Shown here: positions 8,232 to 15,904 of the stretch, piece after piece | Layout: the number at the start of each line of letters is the position of its first letter | Position numbering within the stretch: the first letter of the stretch is position 1 | DNA from: JAQVEM01 sp964610315 | GTDB taxonomy: Bacteria > Actinomycetota > Humimicrobiia > Humimicrobiales > Humimicrobiaceae | Direction of reading: 5' to 3' | Assembly (NCBI GenBank): GCA_964610315.1 | Contig: CAZSVM010000025.1 | Location: 1-19,470 of the forward strand | Length of the DNA: 19,470 bases | Position numbers and translations under genes: made by a program | Notes under the pieces: model-generated | The model's input: only the letters and a program-made list of their open reading frames with translations | Told to the model about the DNA's origin: nothing | Database searches by the model: none

Positions 8232-9575
8232 TTATTTTATTTGATAAATTGTCTCTTTTATAGCTTCAGAGACTGTTGGATGAGGGAAAACTATCTCTTT
8301 GATATCCTCTACCCTCATCTCCATTTCTATAAAGGCAGCTGCCCCATATATCATCTCGCTGGCTGCTCCCCCTATTACGTGGACACCCAGAATCTCATTA
8401 TACTGGCTTCCTGTAAGTACCTTTACGTATCCCTGTTTTTTTTCGTTTTCAGCTACAAAGCGGCCCGATACATTCATGGGCAATATACTTTTTTTATAAT
8501 CAATTTCCTCTTGCTTTAGCACTTGTTCCGTTACTCCCACACCAGCTACTTCGGGATAGGTATAAATAACATTAGGGATTGACTTGTACCGCATTATATC
8601 TTTTTTCCCGAACATATTATTTACAGCCACAATTCCTTCCCTAGTAGCAGCATGAGCCAACAGACATCTGCCTGTGACGTCACCGCATGCCCAGATACCG
8701 GGAACGCTGGTCTTTCCCTGCGGATCTGTTCCTATCCCCCTGGCATCGTAAAGTACCCCTGCCTCATCCAATCCGATATTTTCCAGATTAGGCTGCCTGC
8801 CAGTGGCATTAAGAATAATCTCAGTTTGAATCTTCTCAACATTTCCGTCTTCACCTTTGTATTCAATTTCTTCTTTGCCAATCCTGGTAACCATGCTTGA
8901 AAGAGCAAAATCGATACCATCTTTTTTAAGATTTTTATATAAATACAAAGTTATTTCCTCATCCATCTGATAGGCGATATTGGGAAGCATTTCAATAACT
9001 TTTACCTTAGTTCCCAATTCATTAAAAAAACAGGCCAGTTCCAGCCCTATTGCCCCAGCTCCTATCACAGCCAGCGACTTTGGGATTTTATCCAATTCCA
9101 AAACAGCTGTTGAATCCAGTACACAAGGGGAATCAATGCCTTTCACAGTAGGCACGGCTGGCCTGGAACCGGTAGCAATCAGTATATTTTTCGCTTTATA
9201 GACTTTCTCATTTACTGCCACAGTATTCTTTGATAAAAGCTTACCTTCACCCCATATTGTCTCTACACCACTTCGCTTTAATTTAGCTTCGATCCCTTTT
9301 CTCAATAGAGCAATAACCTCGGTTTTCCGATTCTGAATCTGTCTATAATCTATTTTTGGCTTTCCTGTCCTTATGCCGTAATTCTCCGCCTCCCTGCATA
9401 TATGTAATACCTTTGCAGAATTCAGCAGTGTTTTTGTGGAAATACAGCCCCTGTTAAGACACACCCCGCCTATATGTTCCCTTTCAACCAAAGCCACTTT
9501 TTTACCCATCTCTCCCGCATGCGCTGCTGCTTCGTATCCTCCCGGGCCAGCACCCAGCACTATCAAATCATACAT
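8232..9575 (-). CDS. lpdA: Dihydrolipoyl dehydrogenase (E3)
   Basis: The 447-residue flavoprotein reoxidises the dihydrolipoyl groups of E2 and passes electrons to NAD+. The FAD-binding GAGPGGYEAA is at residues 8-17. The redox-active disulfide is C39/C44 in GGVCLNRGC, with ISTK after it. A second nucleotide-binding loop GAGAIGLELA lies near 172-181, FAD-contacting ACGDVTGR is near 300, and the catalytic His-Glu pair is H432/E437 in FPHPTVSEAI at the C-terminus. All active-site features are intact and the length is slightly below the 460-470 usual for the family. A strong GGGGGAG site lies six bases before the ATG. It stands between E2 and the fused E1 with 19-base gaps on both sides, so the three are one operon and this E3 serves that complex. 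Confidence 0.96.
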   Translation of the reverse strand: MYDLIVLGAGPGGYEAAAHAGEMGKKVALVEREHIGGVCLNRGCISTKTLLNSAKVLHICREAENYGIRTGKPKIDYRQIQNRKTEVIALLRKGIEAKLKRSGVETIWGEGKLLSKNTVAVNEKVYKAKNILIATGSRPAVPTVKGIDSPCVLDSTAVLELDKIPKSLAVIGAGAIGLELACFFNELGTKVKVIEMLPNIAYQMDEEITLYLYKNLKKDGIDFALSSMVTRIGKEEIEYKGEDGNVEKIQTEIILNATGRQPNLENIGLDEAGVLYDARGIGTDPQGKTSVPGIWACGDVTGRCLLAHAATREGIVAVNNMFGKKDIMRYKSIPNVIYTYPEVAGVGVTEQVLKQEEIDYKKSILPMNVSGRFVAENEKKQGYVKVLTGSQYNEILGVHVIGGAASEMIYGAAAFIEMEMRVEDIKEIVFPHPTVSEAIKETIYQIK

Positions 9576-9594
9576 AATACTCCCCCTGCCATTC

Positions 9595-10917
9595 TTAAAT
9601 ATTTAATCCGGCAATGTTCTTGAAACTTTCAATATTTTCTTTCAAAGATACCAGGAATCGCGCAGCTGGTGCGCCGTCGATAACCTGGTGATCTACAGTC
9701 AAACAAAGTTTTATATATTCGATAAACTGTATCTTCCCACCTATTTTTACAGGTTTTAAATCTATGTTGCATATTCCCAGAATAGCCACCTGCGGAGTAT
9801 TTAGAATTGGGGTAAAATATTCTATACCCATACTGCCTACATTTGTGATTGTGAAAGTACCCCCTGTCAAATCGTCAGGAGATATACTTCCTGATACAGC
9901 CTCACCGGCCAGCCTTTCCACAGCCAGTGAAAGCTCTTTTAAAGAGAGCTTTTGTGCTTTTCTTATAACCGGAACCATCAGACCGCGCGGAGTATCGCAT
10001 GCAAATGCCATATTGATATCTTCATACTGATAAACCTTGTCATCGATAAATTCAACATTTAATTCTGGATAAGTTATGAGTGTACGGATAACAGCATACA
10101 TGACCATATCATTAATGGTTATATTGGGCACGGAACGACCGTCACTCATACTCTTAATTCTCTTCCGAAGGGATAATATACTATCTGCCCGAGCTGAGAT
10201 AGTAATTGTATACTGTGCTGTCTCAAGAAGAGAAGAATGCATATGACCGGCAATAGTAGAACGTATAGTGGATAATTTTTTACCAGGCTGTCTTAAATCT
10301 TTCCTGGTAATCATACCGCCGGCACCACTACAGGTGCCCCTGTGTGACCAGCCTTCATTCAGTAAATTTTTTGCAAGACTTGAGATTCTTGGAGAAGTAT
10401 AGAAATATTTGATTATATCCTTTTCCAGTATTCTCCCATTCGGACCACTACCCTCAATCTCGTCAAATTTAATATTGTGCCTTTCGGCAAATCTTTTTGC
10501 CCTGGGGCTAATTCCTCCAGATACCCCGATTTTATTATCGGCTGACAGCCGATCAGTTACAATTTCTTTTTTTACTGCATACGTTTCTGTTTCTTCTTTA
10601 TTTTTTTCTTCAATCAATTGTTCGGGAGGCTTATTTTTTATTTTTTTAGGTTTGGGCCTATAGGACTCAAATTCTTCACCCTGACTGCCGATTACGGCAA
10701 TATTTGTCAATACCGGGACTATATCTCCCTCCTTAGAAAATATTTTCAGGAGAATACCACTACTGGGGGCCTCGATTTCAAAAGTTGTTTTATCGGTTTC
10801 AATTTCAAGCAGTATATCGCCCTTTTTTACTTTTCCCCCCTCTTTCTTTTTCCAGGAACCAATGATGCAGGATTCAACCGTATTTCCCAGTTTAGGGATT
10901 GCAACCGGCGTAGCCAT
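9595..10917 (-). CDS. Dihydrolipoamide acyltransferase (E2) with apparent tandem subunit-binding domains
   Basis: The 440-residue core of the 2-oxo-acid dehydrogenase complex. An N-terminal lipoyl domain (about 1-80) carries the lipoylated lysine K43 in ETDKTTFE. After a charged linker comes a peripheral-subunit-binding domain at about 136-170 (ISPRAKRFAERHNI, then GSGPNGRILEKDI). A second, diverged copy seems to follow at 175-208 (SPRISSLAKNLL, then GTCSGAGGMITRKDL). The catalytic domain fills 215-440 and has the active-site His and Asp in DHQVIDGA (H410, D414); Gln and Ile replace the usual Arg and Val. GGGAGGAG lies five bases before the ATG at 10917. It is the first intact gene of the E2-E3-E1 operon and starts 14 bases after the end of a decayed E1-alpha gene, so the operon's promoter may lie far upstream. 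Confidence 0.93.
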   Translation of the reverse strand: MATPVAIPKLGNTVESCIIGSWKKKEGGKVKKGDILLEIETDKTTFEIEAPSSGILLKIFSKEGDIVPVLTNIAVIGSQGEEFESYRPKPKKIKNKPPEQLIEEKNKEETETYAVKKEIVTDRLSADNKIGVSGGISPRAKRFAERHNIKFDEIEGSGPNGRILEKDIIKYFYTSPRISSLAKNLLNEGWSHRGTCSGAGGMITRKDLRQPGKKLSTIRSTIAGHMHSSLLETAQYTITISARADSILSLRKRIKSMSDGRSVPNITINDMVMYAVIRTLITYPELNVEFIDDKVYQYEDINMAFACDTPRGLMVPVIRKAQKLSLKELSLAVERLAGEAVSGSISPDDLTGGTFTITNVGSMGIEYFTPILNTPQVAILGICNIDLKPVKIGGKIQFIEYIKLCLTVDHQVIDGAPAARFLVSLKENIESFKNIAGLNI

Positions 10918-10931
10918 TCTCTCCTCCCTTT

Positions 10932-11752
10932 TTATATACTTTCAGCATTTGCCAGCAGATATTCCTCTGCTTCCAGGGACCATAGTCCCTTATTATTTTT
11001 AGTAATACTGGAAAGCTCTTTGAATAATGGATTTCTATTCTGCAAATTCTTAAAATCCTCTAGTGCCATTAGATCCAGCTTTATGTTGGAAATCCCCGGC
11101 CAGCACCTGTCACAATGGCAATTTTTTCGGTTAATTTTTTTCTACTTTTTGAGACTCAGGAACTACTTTTCCATAGTCTTAGCTCAGAACAGTTTCCATA
11201 GGATATGGGGTCACTTAGGCTGTAATCTTTGATCTATACATTATAAATTCCAGCAGTACAGGGCTATTACTTTCTTTAATAATGGAAGCAGCATTCTTTA
11301 CTACATCCATTACGGCCAGCACATCTATGCCATCAACAACCTCTCTATGCATCGAATCAAGTTCATACGCAGTATCTCTTCTATCAAGAAAATCAAGTCC
11401 TGTCATCTCTCCAATTCCTGATCAGACATAGCATATCCATTACTTATTATTCCAAAAATAACTGGGGCTCCATATTTTATATCCATAAGCTCATTTTTAA
11501 ACTAGGCCATGGTCGCTAGGTTCATTGACTCATGAGCTATCCTATTGCTATAAGCACCATCTCCTGTTAAACATAAGACTAATCTACCACTCTCTGATAT
11601 CTGCATGATAGCTACACCTGTTGCAATTCCCGTATGCTCACCTACTACAGCATTGGCACCAAGGTGGCGGAGCTCAAAGTCTGTAATATGCATACCCCCT
11701 ACACCACGGCAGTATCCATCGACCTTACCAAAGAATTCAAGCATCATTCTAT
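10932..11752 (-). pseudogene. Separate E1-alpha (TPP-dependent dehydrogenase) relic
   Basis: Decayed E1-alpha gene just upstream of E2. Homology starts abruptly near 11752 (MMLEFFGKVDGYCRG, GMHITDFELRHLGAN) and goes on to LTGDGAYSNRIAHESMNLAT, the first half of the TPP motif. A TAG at 11502-11504 interrupts it; the same frame then reads ELMDIKYGAPVIFGI and SNGYAMSDQ, the second half of the motif. One-base shifts near 11410-11418 and 11227-11231 are needed to continue through GEMTGLDFLDRRD, VVDGIDVLAVMDVV, LLEFIMYRSK and DYSLSDPISYG. A TGA at 11156-11158 and a further shift near 11100 lead to a tail ALEDFKNLQNRNPLFKELSS that ends at 10932 and fits E1-alpha C-termini. The first 100 or so residues are missing. 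Five lesions rule out sequencing error. It is not the alpha half of the intact fused E1, which differs in sequence and has an insert this relic lacks. Confidence 0.85.
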
Positions 11753-11819
11753 ACATGTGTATTTTTAGACAAATTTTTATGAATTTGAAAATATTTATAT
11801 TCCGTTTCACCTACCTTAA

Positions 11820-12866
11820 TTATCTTTTTCTGCGTTCTTTTATTTTAGTTAATAGAAATTCCCATCCTTTAATGAAACTACTTCGAAACAAGTCTACCGG
11901 ACCAAAATCCTTAAACTCATCAATATCTAACCCATCCTCCAGATAGGCTCTTTTAAAATCCGGGATCTTGTTTAACAGCTCATCAATAACATATTTTGGA
12001 GTGGGATTAAACATTCTATAAACTACCGGTGGATCAAGTTCAATTAATTTATCTGCGGTGCCTTTCCAGTTAATTGTTATATGCATCTCAGATCCCACCA
12101 TTTCAGTAAAATGATGAAGCCCTCTTGCCCCACCTCCGAGCATGACTCCAGGATAGCCTCTCTCTTTAAAAATCTTGTACTGTTTTCTAGCTACTATGCA
12201 TCCAGCTTGCCAGAGAATATCAGGCGAAATATCAATATTATTTTTTTTAGCTACATTATTTAGATGTTCATCAAAAATACCGGTAATATGGGTTAAATAA
12301 AAGGGCGGATATTTACCACATTTTTTGGATACTCTTGAATACATCTCACAAATATATATCGCTTGAGAGATCCCCATTACTTCAGTAGCAATCATAGACA
12401 TATTTTCAGGGATTAAAGCTTCAAGAGCTTCTAGTCCTGCTTTTGTTGCAGGAATTTTTGTTATAAAATTTTTTCCCAGCTTTCTATATCTTAAAGCTTC
12501 ATTAATAATATGTGTGGAATCATTATCTAAAAAGGGGTTACCCTGAATTGAAACAAAGCCTTCTCTGTTTGGGTTCTTTTCATATGTAGGCAGAAAGATT
12601 TCTAAAATATCCTTTACCAGTCTTTGCTGGATGATATCAGCAACCCTATTATCATCGTCATATTCTTTTATAACTTCGTCTATTACTCCATAAACTCTTT
12701 TTTCTTCAGAGCTATTTTGTAAGAGTTTCATACAGTAAGTAGGGTTAGTGGTACAGCTTATAGCTCCAGCTGCTACGGATTTTTCCGCTTCATCAGGGGT
12801 GGGATTGTTTATCCAGAGCCTTGTAGGTGTTAGCTTATTTATACGTTTGAAATAATCTTCGCTCAT
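11820..12866 (-). CDS. Transaldolase-family protein
   Basis: A 348-residue class I (Schiff-base) aldolase-fold protein of the transaldolase family, which moves a dihydroxyacetone unit between sugar phosphates. TTNPT is at residues 39-43, the QGNPF strand at 108-112, and the Schiff-base lysine is K137 in FITKIPATKAGLEAL, the family hallmark. A later GGGARGLHHFTEMVG near 243-257 fits the phosphate-binding end of the barrel. The opening segment reads LWINNP where many relatives have an Asp (LW-N-D-S type) that acts as acid/base, so the exact reaction may differ. The length matches the long bacterial transaldolase-like clade rather than the 215-residue type. Translation starts at ATG 12866 with AGGA upstream. 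It follows the amino-sugar genes in the same direction after a broken gene and is the last intact member of that group. Confidence 0.85.
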   Translation of the reverse strand: MSEDYFKRINKLTPTRLWINNPTPDEAEKSVAAGAISCTTNPTYCMKLLQNSSEEKRVYGVIDEVIKEYDDDNRVADIIQQRLVKDILEIFLPTYEKNPNREGFVSIQGNPFLDNDSTHIINEALRYRKLGKNFITKIPATKAGLEALEALIPENMSMIATEVMGISQAIYICEMYSRVSKKCGKYPPFYLTHITGIFDEHLNNVAKKNNIDISPDILWQAGCIVARKQYKIFKERGYPGVMLGGGARGLHHFTEMVGSEMHITINWKGTADKLIELDPPVVYRMFNPTPKYVIDELLNKIPDFKRAYLEDGLDIDEFKDFGPVDLFRSSFIKGWEFLLTKIKERRKR

Positions 12867-12930
12867 ATCATTCCTGCCTTAAAGTTTATAATTTATAATA
12901 TCTATTTATTAAAAGAAATTTCCTTAAATC

Positions 12931-13217
12931 TTATTTAGAAAACTCTAAACTATATTCCAAAATTTGAGACCAAGATTCATTAAAAACTCTTTTAAAATTA
13001 GCCATTACAATCTTTATATCTTCATTTACTAAAGGTGCAAATTCAAAAGCAATCACCGGCCTGCCTTTATAAAAAAACGATATCCCTGAGTATTTTTAAA
13101 AAACTAATTACCTTCAAAATAATGACTTAATGCCGAGGAACCTATACTTGCTCTAGCAATAGGTACAAAATCATCAAGTAATTTAGCTCTTTTTTTAAAT
13201 TTAAATTCTAACTTCAT
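12931..13217 (-). pseudogene. Broken small gene of unknown function between nagA and the transaldolase gene
   Basis: A reading frame begins at ATG 13217, 24 bases after nagA ends, with AAAGAAGA in front. It gives 37 residues (MKLEFKFKKRAKLLDDFVPI, then ARASIGSSALSHYFEGN) and stops at a TAG at 13104-13106. Another frame opens shortly after (SGISFFYKGRPVIAFEFAPL, then VNEDIKIVMANFKRVFNESW) and ends at TAA 12931-12933. Joined, these would give about 95 residues of protein-like sequence, so one small gene with a nonsense or frameshift lesion near the A/T runs at 13085-13106 is the simplest reading. I do not recognise the family. No signal peptide or membrane segment is evident. It fills the otherwise gene-free gap between two operon members. 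The remaining 64 bases before the transaldolase gene are AT-rich and empty. Confidence 0.5.
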
Positions 13218-13241
13218 TCTTCTTTAATATTATTAAACTGC

Positions 13242-14231
13242 TTAATTCAAGTAAAATAATGATTTATCATTATCGAAATATAGAGATATAGCTGATGAAA
13301 TTATTCTTGGGTCCACTCCAATTAATTGGAGTGGATTATAAAAACCAACATTTATAAGGTCGTCTAATTCCAATAGATTTAAAGATGCAAGCATATTCAT
13401 ACATTTAAGTAATGTAGATGAAGAACCTGCAAGTAACCCTGTTTGTTTATTATATAAGAGACCGGATTTTTCTAATGTAACTTTACCACCCATGCTATCA
13501 TAAGTTCCTGGTTTAAGACCGGCAACGGGAGATACATCACTGGTTACAATAAGTTTTTTAGCACTTTTAGCGCGAATAAAAGTTTTTAGCATTGATTTCG
13601 TTAAATGATGGCCATCTGATATGATCAATGCAGTTAATTCATCTGCAGCCAATCCTGCCCAGATAGGATTATTATGTCTTGGCAATAACATAGGCACAGC
13701 ATTACCTAAATGAGTTAATGCAGTTGCCCCTGCTTTTATCAAACGATTTATATCTTCTTCTAACGCCATTTGATGACCAAGTGACACTGTAACTTTCTGT
13801 TCATATACATGACTAGCTAATTCTTCAGCACCTTTTATGTCTGCAGCAATTGTCAAAATTTTCATTTTTCCATCAGCTAATTGCTGCAGTTGATCGAATA
13901 AAGCAATATCTGGTTCAAGAATCCAATCTGGATTATGTACCCCTCTTGCACCTGGCTCTTTAGATATAAAAGGACCTTCAATATGAAATCCTAAAACACA
14001 GCCCTTAAATTCTGACTTATTCATGATTTTAGCCATAAGTGGTAAATTATGGCGATAAACCTCAATTGGAGAAGTTATTACAGTAGCTAAAAAAGCAGCA
14101 TTACCTTCTCTTAACAACTTTCTGCAAGCTTTCTTAAAACTTTCCTCAGTTAAATCTATACTTGAAAAGTCAACGCCACAAAAACCATTAACCTGTAAGT
14201 CTACAAATCCTGGGATACACACATTATTCAT
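13242..14231 (-). CDS. nagA: Compact NagA-type N-acetylhexosamine-6-phosphate deacetylase
   Basis: A 329-residue amidohydrolase that should remove the acetyl group from N-acetylglucosamine 6-phosphate (or the galacto isomer). It has PGFVDLQVNG at 7-16, the metal ligand E85 in FHIEGPF, H153 in SLGHQ, H174 in THLGNA, DGHH at 206-209 and the catalytic Asp D232 in TSDVSPVAG. All key residues of the NagA family are seen. It is about 50 residues shorter than usual: the protein begins at the PGF strand, with no upstream in-frame extension (a TGA lies close by), and its C-terminus ends soon after the NPLQLIG motif. Both stretches that normally build the small beta-sandwich domain are therefore absent. 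The ATG overlaps the nagB stop by eight bases, which argues for translational coupling and for this being the true start. Activity is likely but the truncated form is unusual. Confidence 0.85.
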   Translation of the reverse strand: MNNVCIPGFVDLQVNGFCGVDFSSIDLTEESFKKACRKLLREGNAAFLATVITSPIEVYRHNLPLMAKIMNKSEFKGCVLGFHIEGPFISKEPGARGVHNPDWILEPDIALFDQLQQLADGKMKILTIAADIKGAEELASHVYEQKVTVSLGHQMALEEDINRLIKAGATALTHLGNAVPMLLPRHNNPIWAGLAADELTALIISDGHHLTKSMLKTFIRAKSAKKLIVTSDVSPVAGLKPGTYDSMGGKVTLEKSGLLYNKQTGLLAGSSSTLLKCMNMLASLNLLELDDLINVGFYNPLQLIGVDPRIISSAISLYFDNDKSLFYLN

Positions 14232-14985
14232 TTGCCCTAAATTTATATTTTGTCAATAAAGAAGCAGCTTCTTCATCTAAAAAGATCTTACATTTTGGAT
14301 GTTTCTGCAAAATAGAAGAAGGACACATGGGATTTATTTTCTCTTCTAATGCATTTTTAGTAGGAACCGCTTTCCGTTTATCAGGTACAGAGACTATTAT
14401 ATTTTTACTTTTCATAATTTGCTTAATACTCATAGTAATCGCTCGACCTGGAACATCTTCTAAAGCCTTAAACCATCCTTCACCTACTTGTTGCATACGA
14501 CATGCTCTATCTAAATTTACTACAATATATGATTCTTCTATTTCAAAATCTGCAGGCGGATCATTAAAAGCTAGGTGACAATTTTCTCCGATTCCAACCA
14601 AAGCTAAATCAATTTCATATTGGGAGATTATTCTACCTAACCTTTTGCATTCGATCAGTGGATTAATAGCATCACCATTTACATAATAAACGTCTTTAAC
14701 TACTTCAACTTTATCAATAACATAATCCTTTAGAAATTTCCTAAAACTTGCGTGATGAGTAGCAGGAATTCCAATATACTCATCAAGGTGAAAGATCGTA
14801 ATCTTTCTCCAGTCTATTTTTTCAGACTTTACCAGATTATTTATTGTCTCCACTTGACTCAATCCTGTTGCTATAATAATGTTAGCTCTATTATTTTTTT
14901 GAATGGCAGTTGCAATAATCTTTATAGCATTTTCAGCTGCTGAAGCACCCATATCCTCTTTCGATTTAAAGATTAAAACTTCCAT
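14224..14985 (-). CDS. nagB: Glucosamine-6-phosphate deaminase-like protein (NagB family)
   Basis: This 253-residue enzyme should convert glucosamine 6-phosphate (or galactosamine 6-phosphate) to the ketohexose 6-phosphate and ammonia. ATGLSQVETI at 39-48 is the phosphate loop, HLDEYIG at 67-73 holds the catalytic Asp (D68), and GIGENCHLAFNDPP at 131-144 holds the catalytic His H137. The last motif follows a NagB subgroup with ENGHLAFNDP in place of the Escherichia coli NDGHIAFNEP, here with Cys for Gly. QQVGEGWF and ALEDVPGRAITMSI fit the same subgroup. A strong AAGGAGAT ribosome site lies upstream. The gene directly precedes and overlaps nagA, and follows the aldolase gene by 49 bases. The gluco or galacto preference cannot be decided from sequence. 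Confidence 0.9.
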   Translation of the reverse strand: MEVLIFKSKEDMGASAAENAIKIIATAIQKNNRANIIIATGLSQVETINNLVKSEKIDWRKITIFHLDEYIGIPATHHASFRKFLKDYVIDKVEVVKDVYYVNGDAINPLIECKRLGRIISQYEIDLALVGIGENCHLAFNDPPADFEIEESYIVVNLDRACRMQQVGEGWFKALEDVPGRAITMSIKQIMKSKNIIVSVPDKRKAVPTKNALEEKINPMCPSSILQKHPKCKIFLDEEAASLLTKYKFRANE

Positions 14986-15034
14986 GTCAATATCTCCTTA
15001 ATAATTTACTTATATTTATATACTTCATAATATC

Positions 15035-15892
15035 TTAAACTTTACCAGTACTTCTGAATAATCTCAGTAATTTCTTGGTCTCATCTTTTACTGCTTTATT
15101 CATATCTCTAAACATATCAGGAATATGATAAGTTTCTGGATTTTCTTTAATAAACTTCTTCACTGCATCAAGTGCCGCAACACAATTATTAGTAAAAATA
15201 TTCAACTTTACCACTCCTCTATCTATCAATTTATTATAATCATCATTAGAAAGTCCTGAAGAACCGTGTAAAACGAGTGGTATATCTATATTTTCCTTAA
15301 TCCTTTCAAGCCTTGGATAATCTAACCTTGGTTTATCTTTGAATTTTCCATGTACTGTACCTATTGCAATTGCTAAAAAATCAACTCCTGTTTTTGATAC
15401 AAAATCTTTTACCTGTAATGGATCTGTAAATAAACATGGTTCTATTTTCTGATAATCTATTGCACCTTCCGATCCTGGCATTCCACCGAGTTCAGCTTCT
15501 ACACTCACCCCACTCTTATGAGCAAGTTCTACAACTATTTTAGTGAGATTAATATTTTCTTCATATTCAAGTGAAGACCCATCAATCATTACAGATGAAA
15601 AACTCAACTTTATTGCTTTCTCAATTGACTCTATCTTTTTAGCGTGATCCAAATGAAGTGCGATAGGAATATCATATCTATTAGCCACAAGTCGTATCAT
15701 TATAGAAATAGATTCGATATCATAGTATTCAAAATGTCGCTCAACACATTGAATTATTATTGGAGAACGTTCTTCATATGCAGCTTCAATAAGCGGAATT
15801 ACAAAATTATAATCTGCTAAACTAAATGAACCAACTCCATAATTCAATTTCAAGCAATCTTTCAAAATATCCTTTGTGTTTACCAAACCCAT
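15035..15892 (-). CDS. Class II fructose/tagatose-bisphosphate aldolase (GatY/KbaY/FbaA family)
   Basis: A 285-residue zinc aldolase that cleaves a ketohexose 1,6-bisphosphate to dihydroxyacetone phosphate and glyceraldehyde 3-phosphate. ALHLDHAK at 78-85 gives the catalytic Asp D82 and zinc ligand H83; VEAELGG at 131-137, GTVHGKF with zinc ligand H181, and LHGSSGLS with zinc ligand H209 complete the site, followed by a KLNIFTNN phosphate-binding strand. Length and motifs suit the GatY/KbaY/short FbaA clade; MIDGS at 102-106 resembles tagatose-type enzymes, but this is not decisive. Its RBS (AAGGAGT) overlaps the end of the phosphofructokinase gene, only 12 bases away, so both are co-expressed and act in sequence. 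Tagatose bisphosphate would imply a galactosamine pathway, fructose bisphosphate a glucosamine one. Confidence 0.9.
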   Translation of the reverse strand: MGLVNTKDILKDCLKLNYGVGSFSLADYNFVIPLIEAAYEERSPIIIQCVERHFEYYDIESISIMIRLVANRYDIPIALHLDHAKKIESIEKAIKLSFSSVMIDGSSLEYEENINLTKIVVELAHKSGVSVEAELGGMPGSEGAIDYQKIEPCLFTDPLQVKDFVSKTGVDFLAIAIGTVHGKFKDKPRLDYPRLERIKENIDIPLVLHGSSGLSNDDYNKLIDRGVVKLNIFTNNCVAALDAVKKFIKENPETYHIPDMFRDMNKAVKDETKKLLRLFRSTGKV

Positions 15893-15904
15893 ACTGACTC
15901 CTTG

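Noticed and set aside
11080..11150. A frame reading KIAIVTGAGRGF, like the N-terminus of a short-chain dehydrogenase
   Set aside because: The same frame carries the E1-alpha relic (DYSLSDPISYG) just upstream, the dehydrogenase-like match stops within a dozen residues, and E1-alpha C-terminal sequence follows one frame over. The match is most likely chance.
11753..11810. Extension of the E1-alpha relic upstream to the ATG at 11810
   Set aside because: The first 20 or so codons (MKRNINIFKFIKICLKI) show no E1-alpha resemblance and look like AT-rich filler; homology begins only at about 11752.
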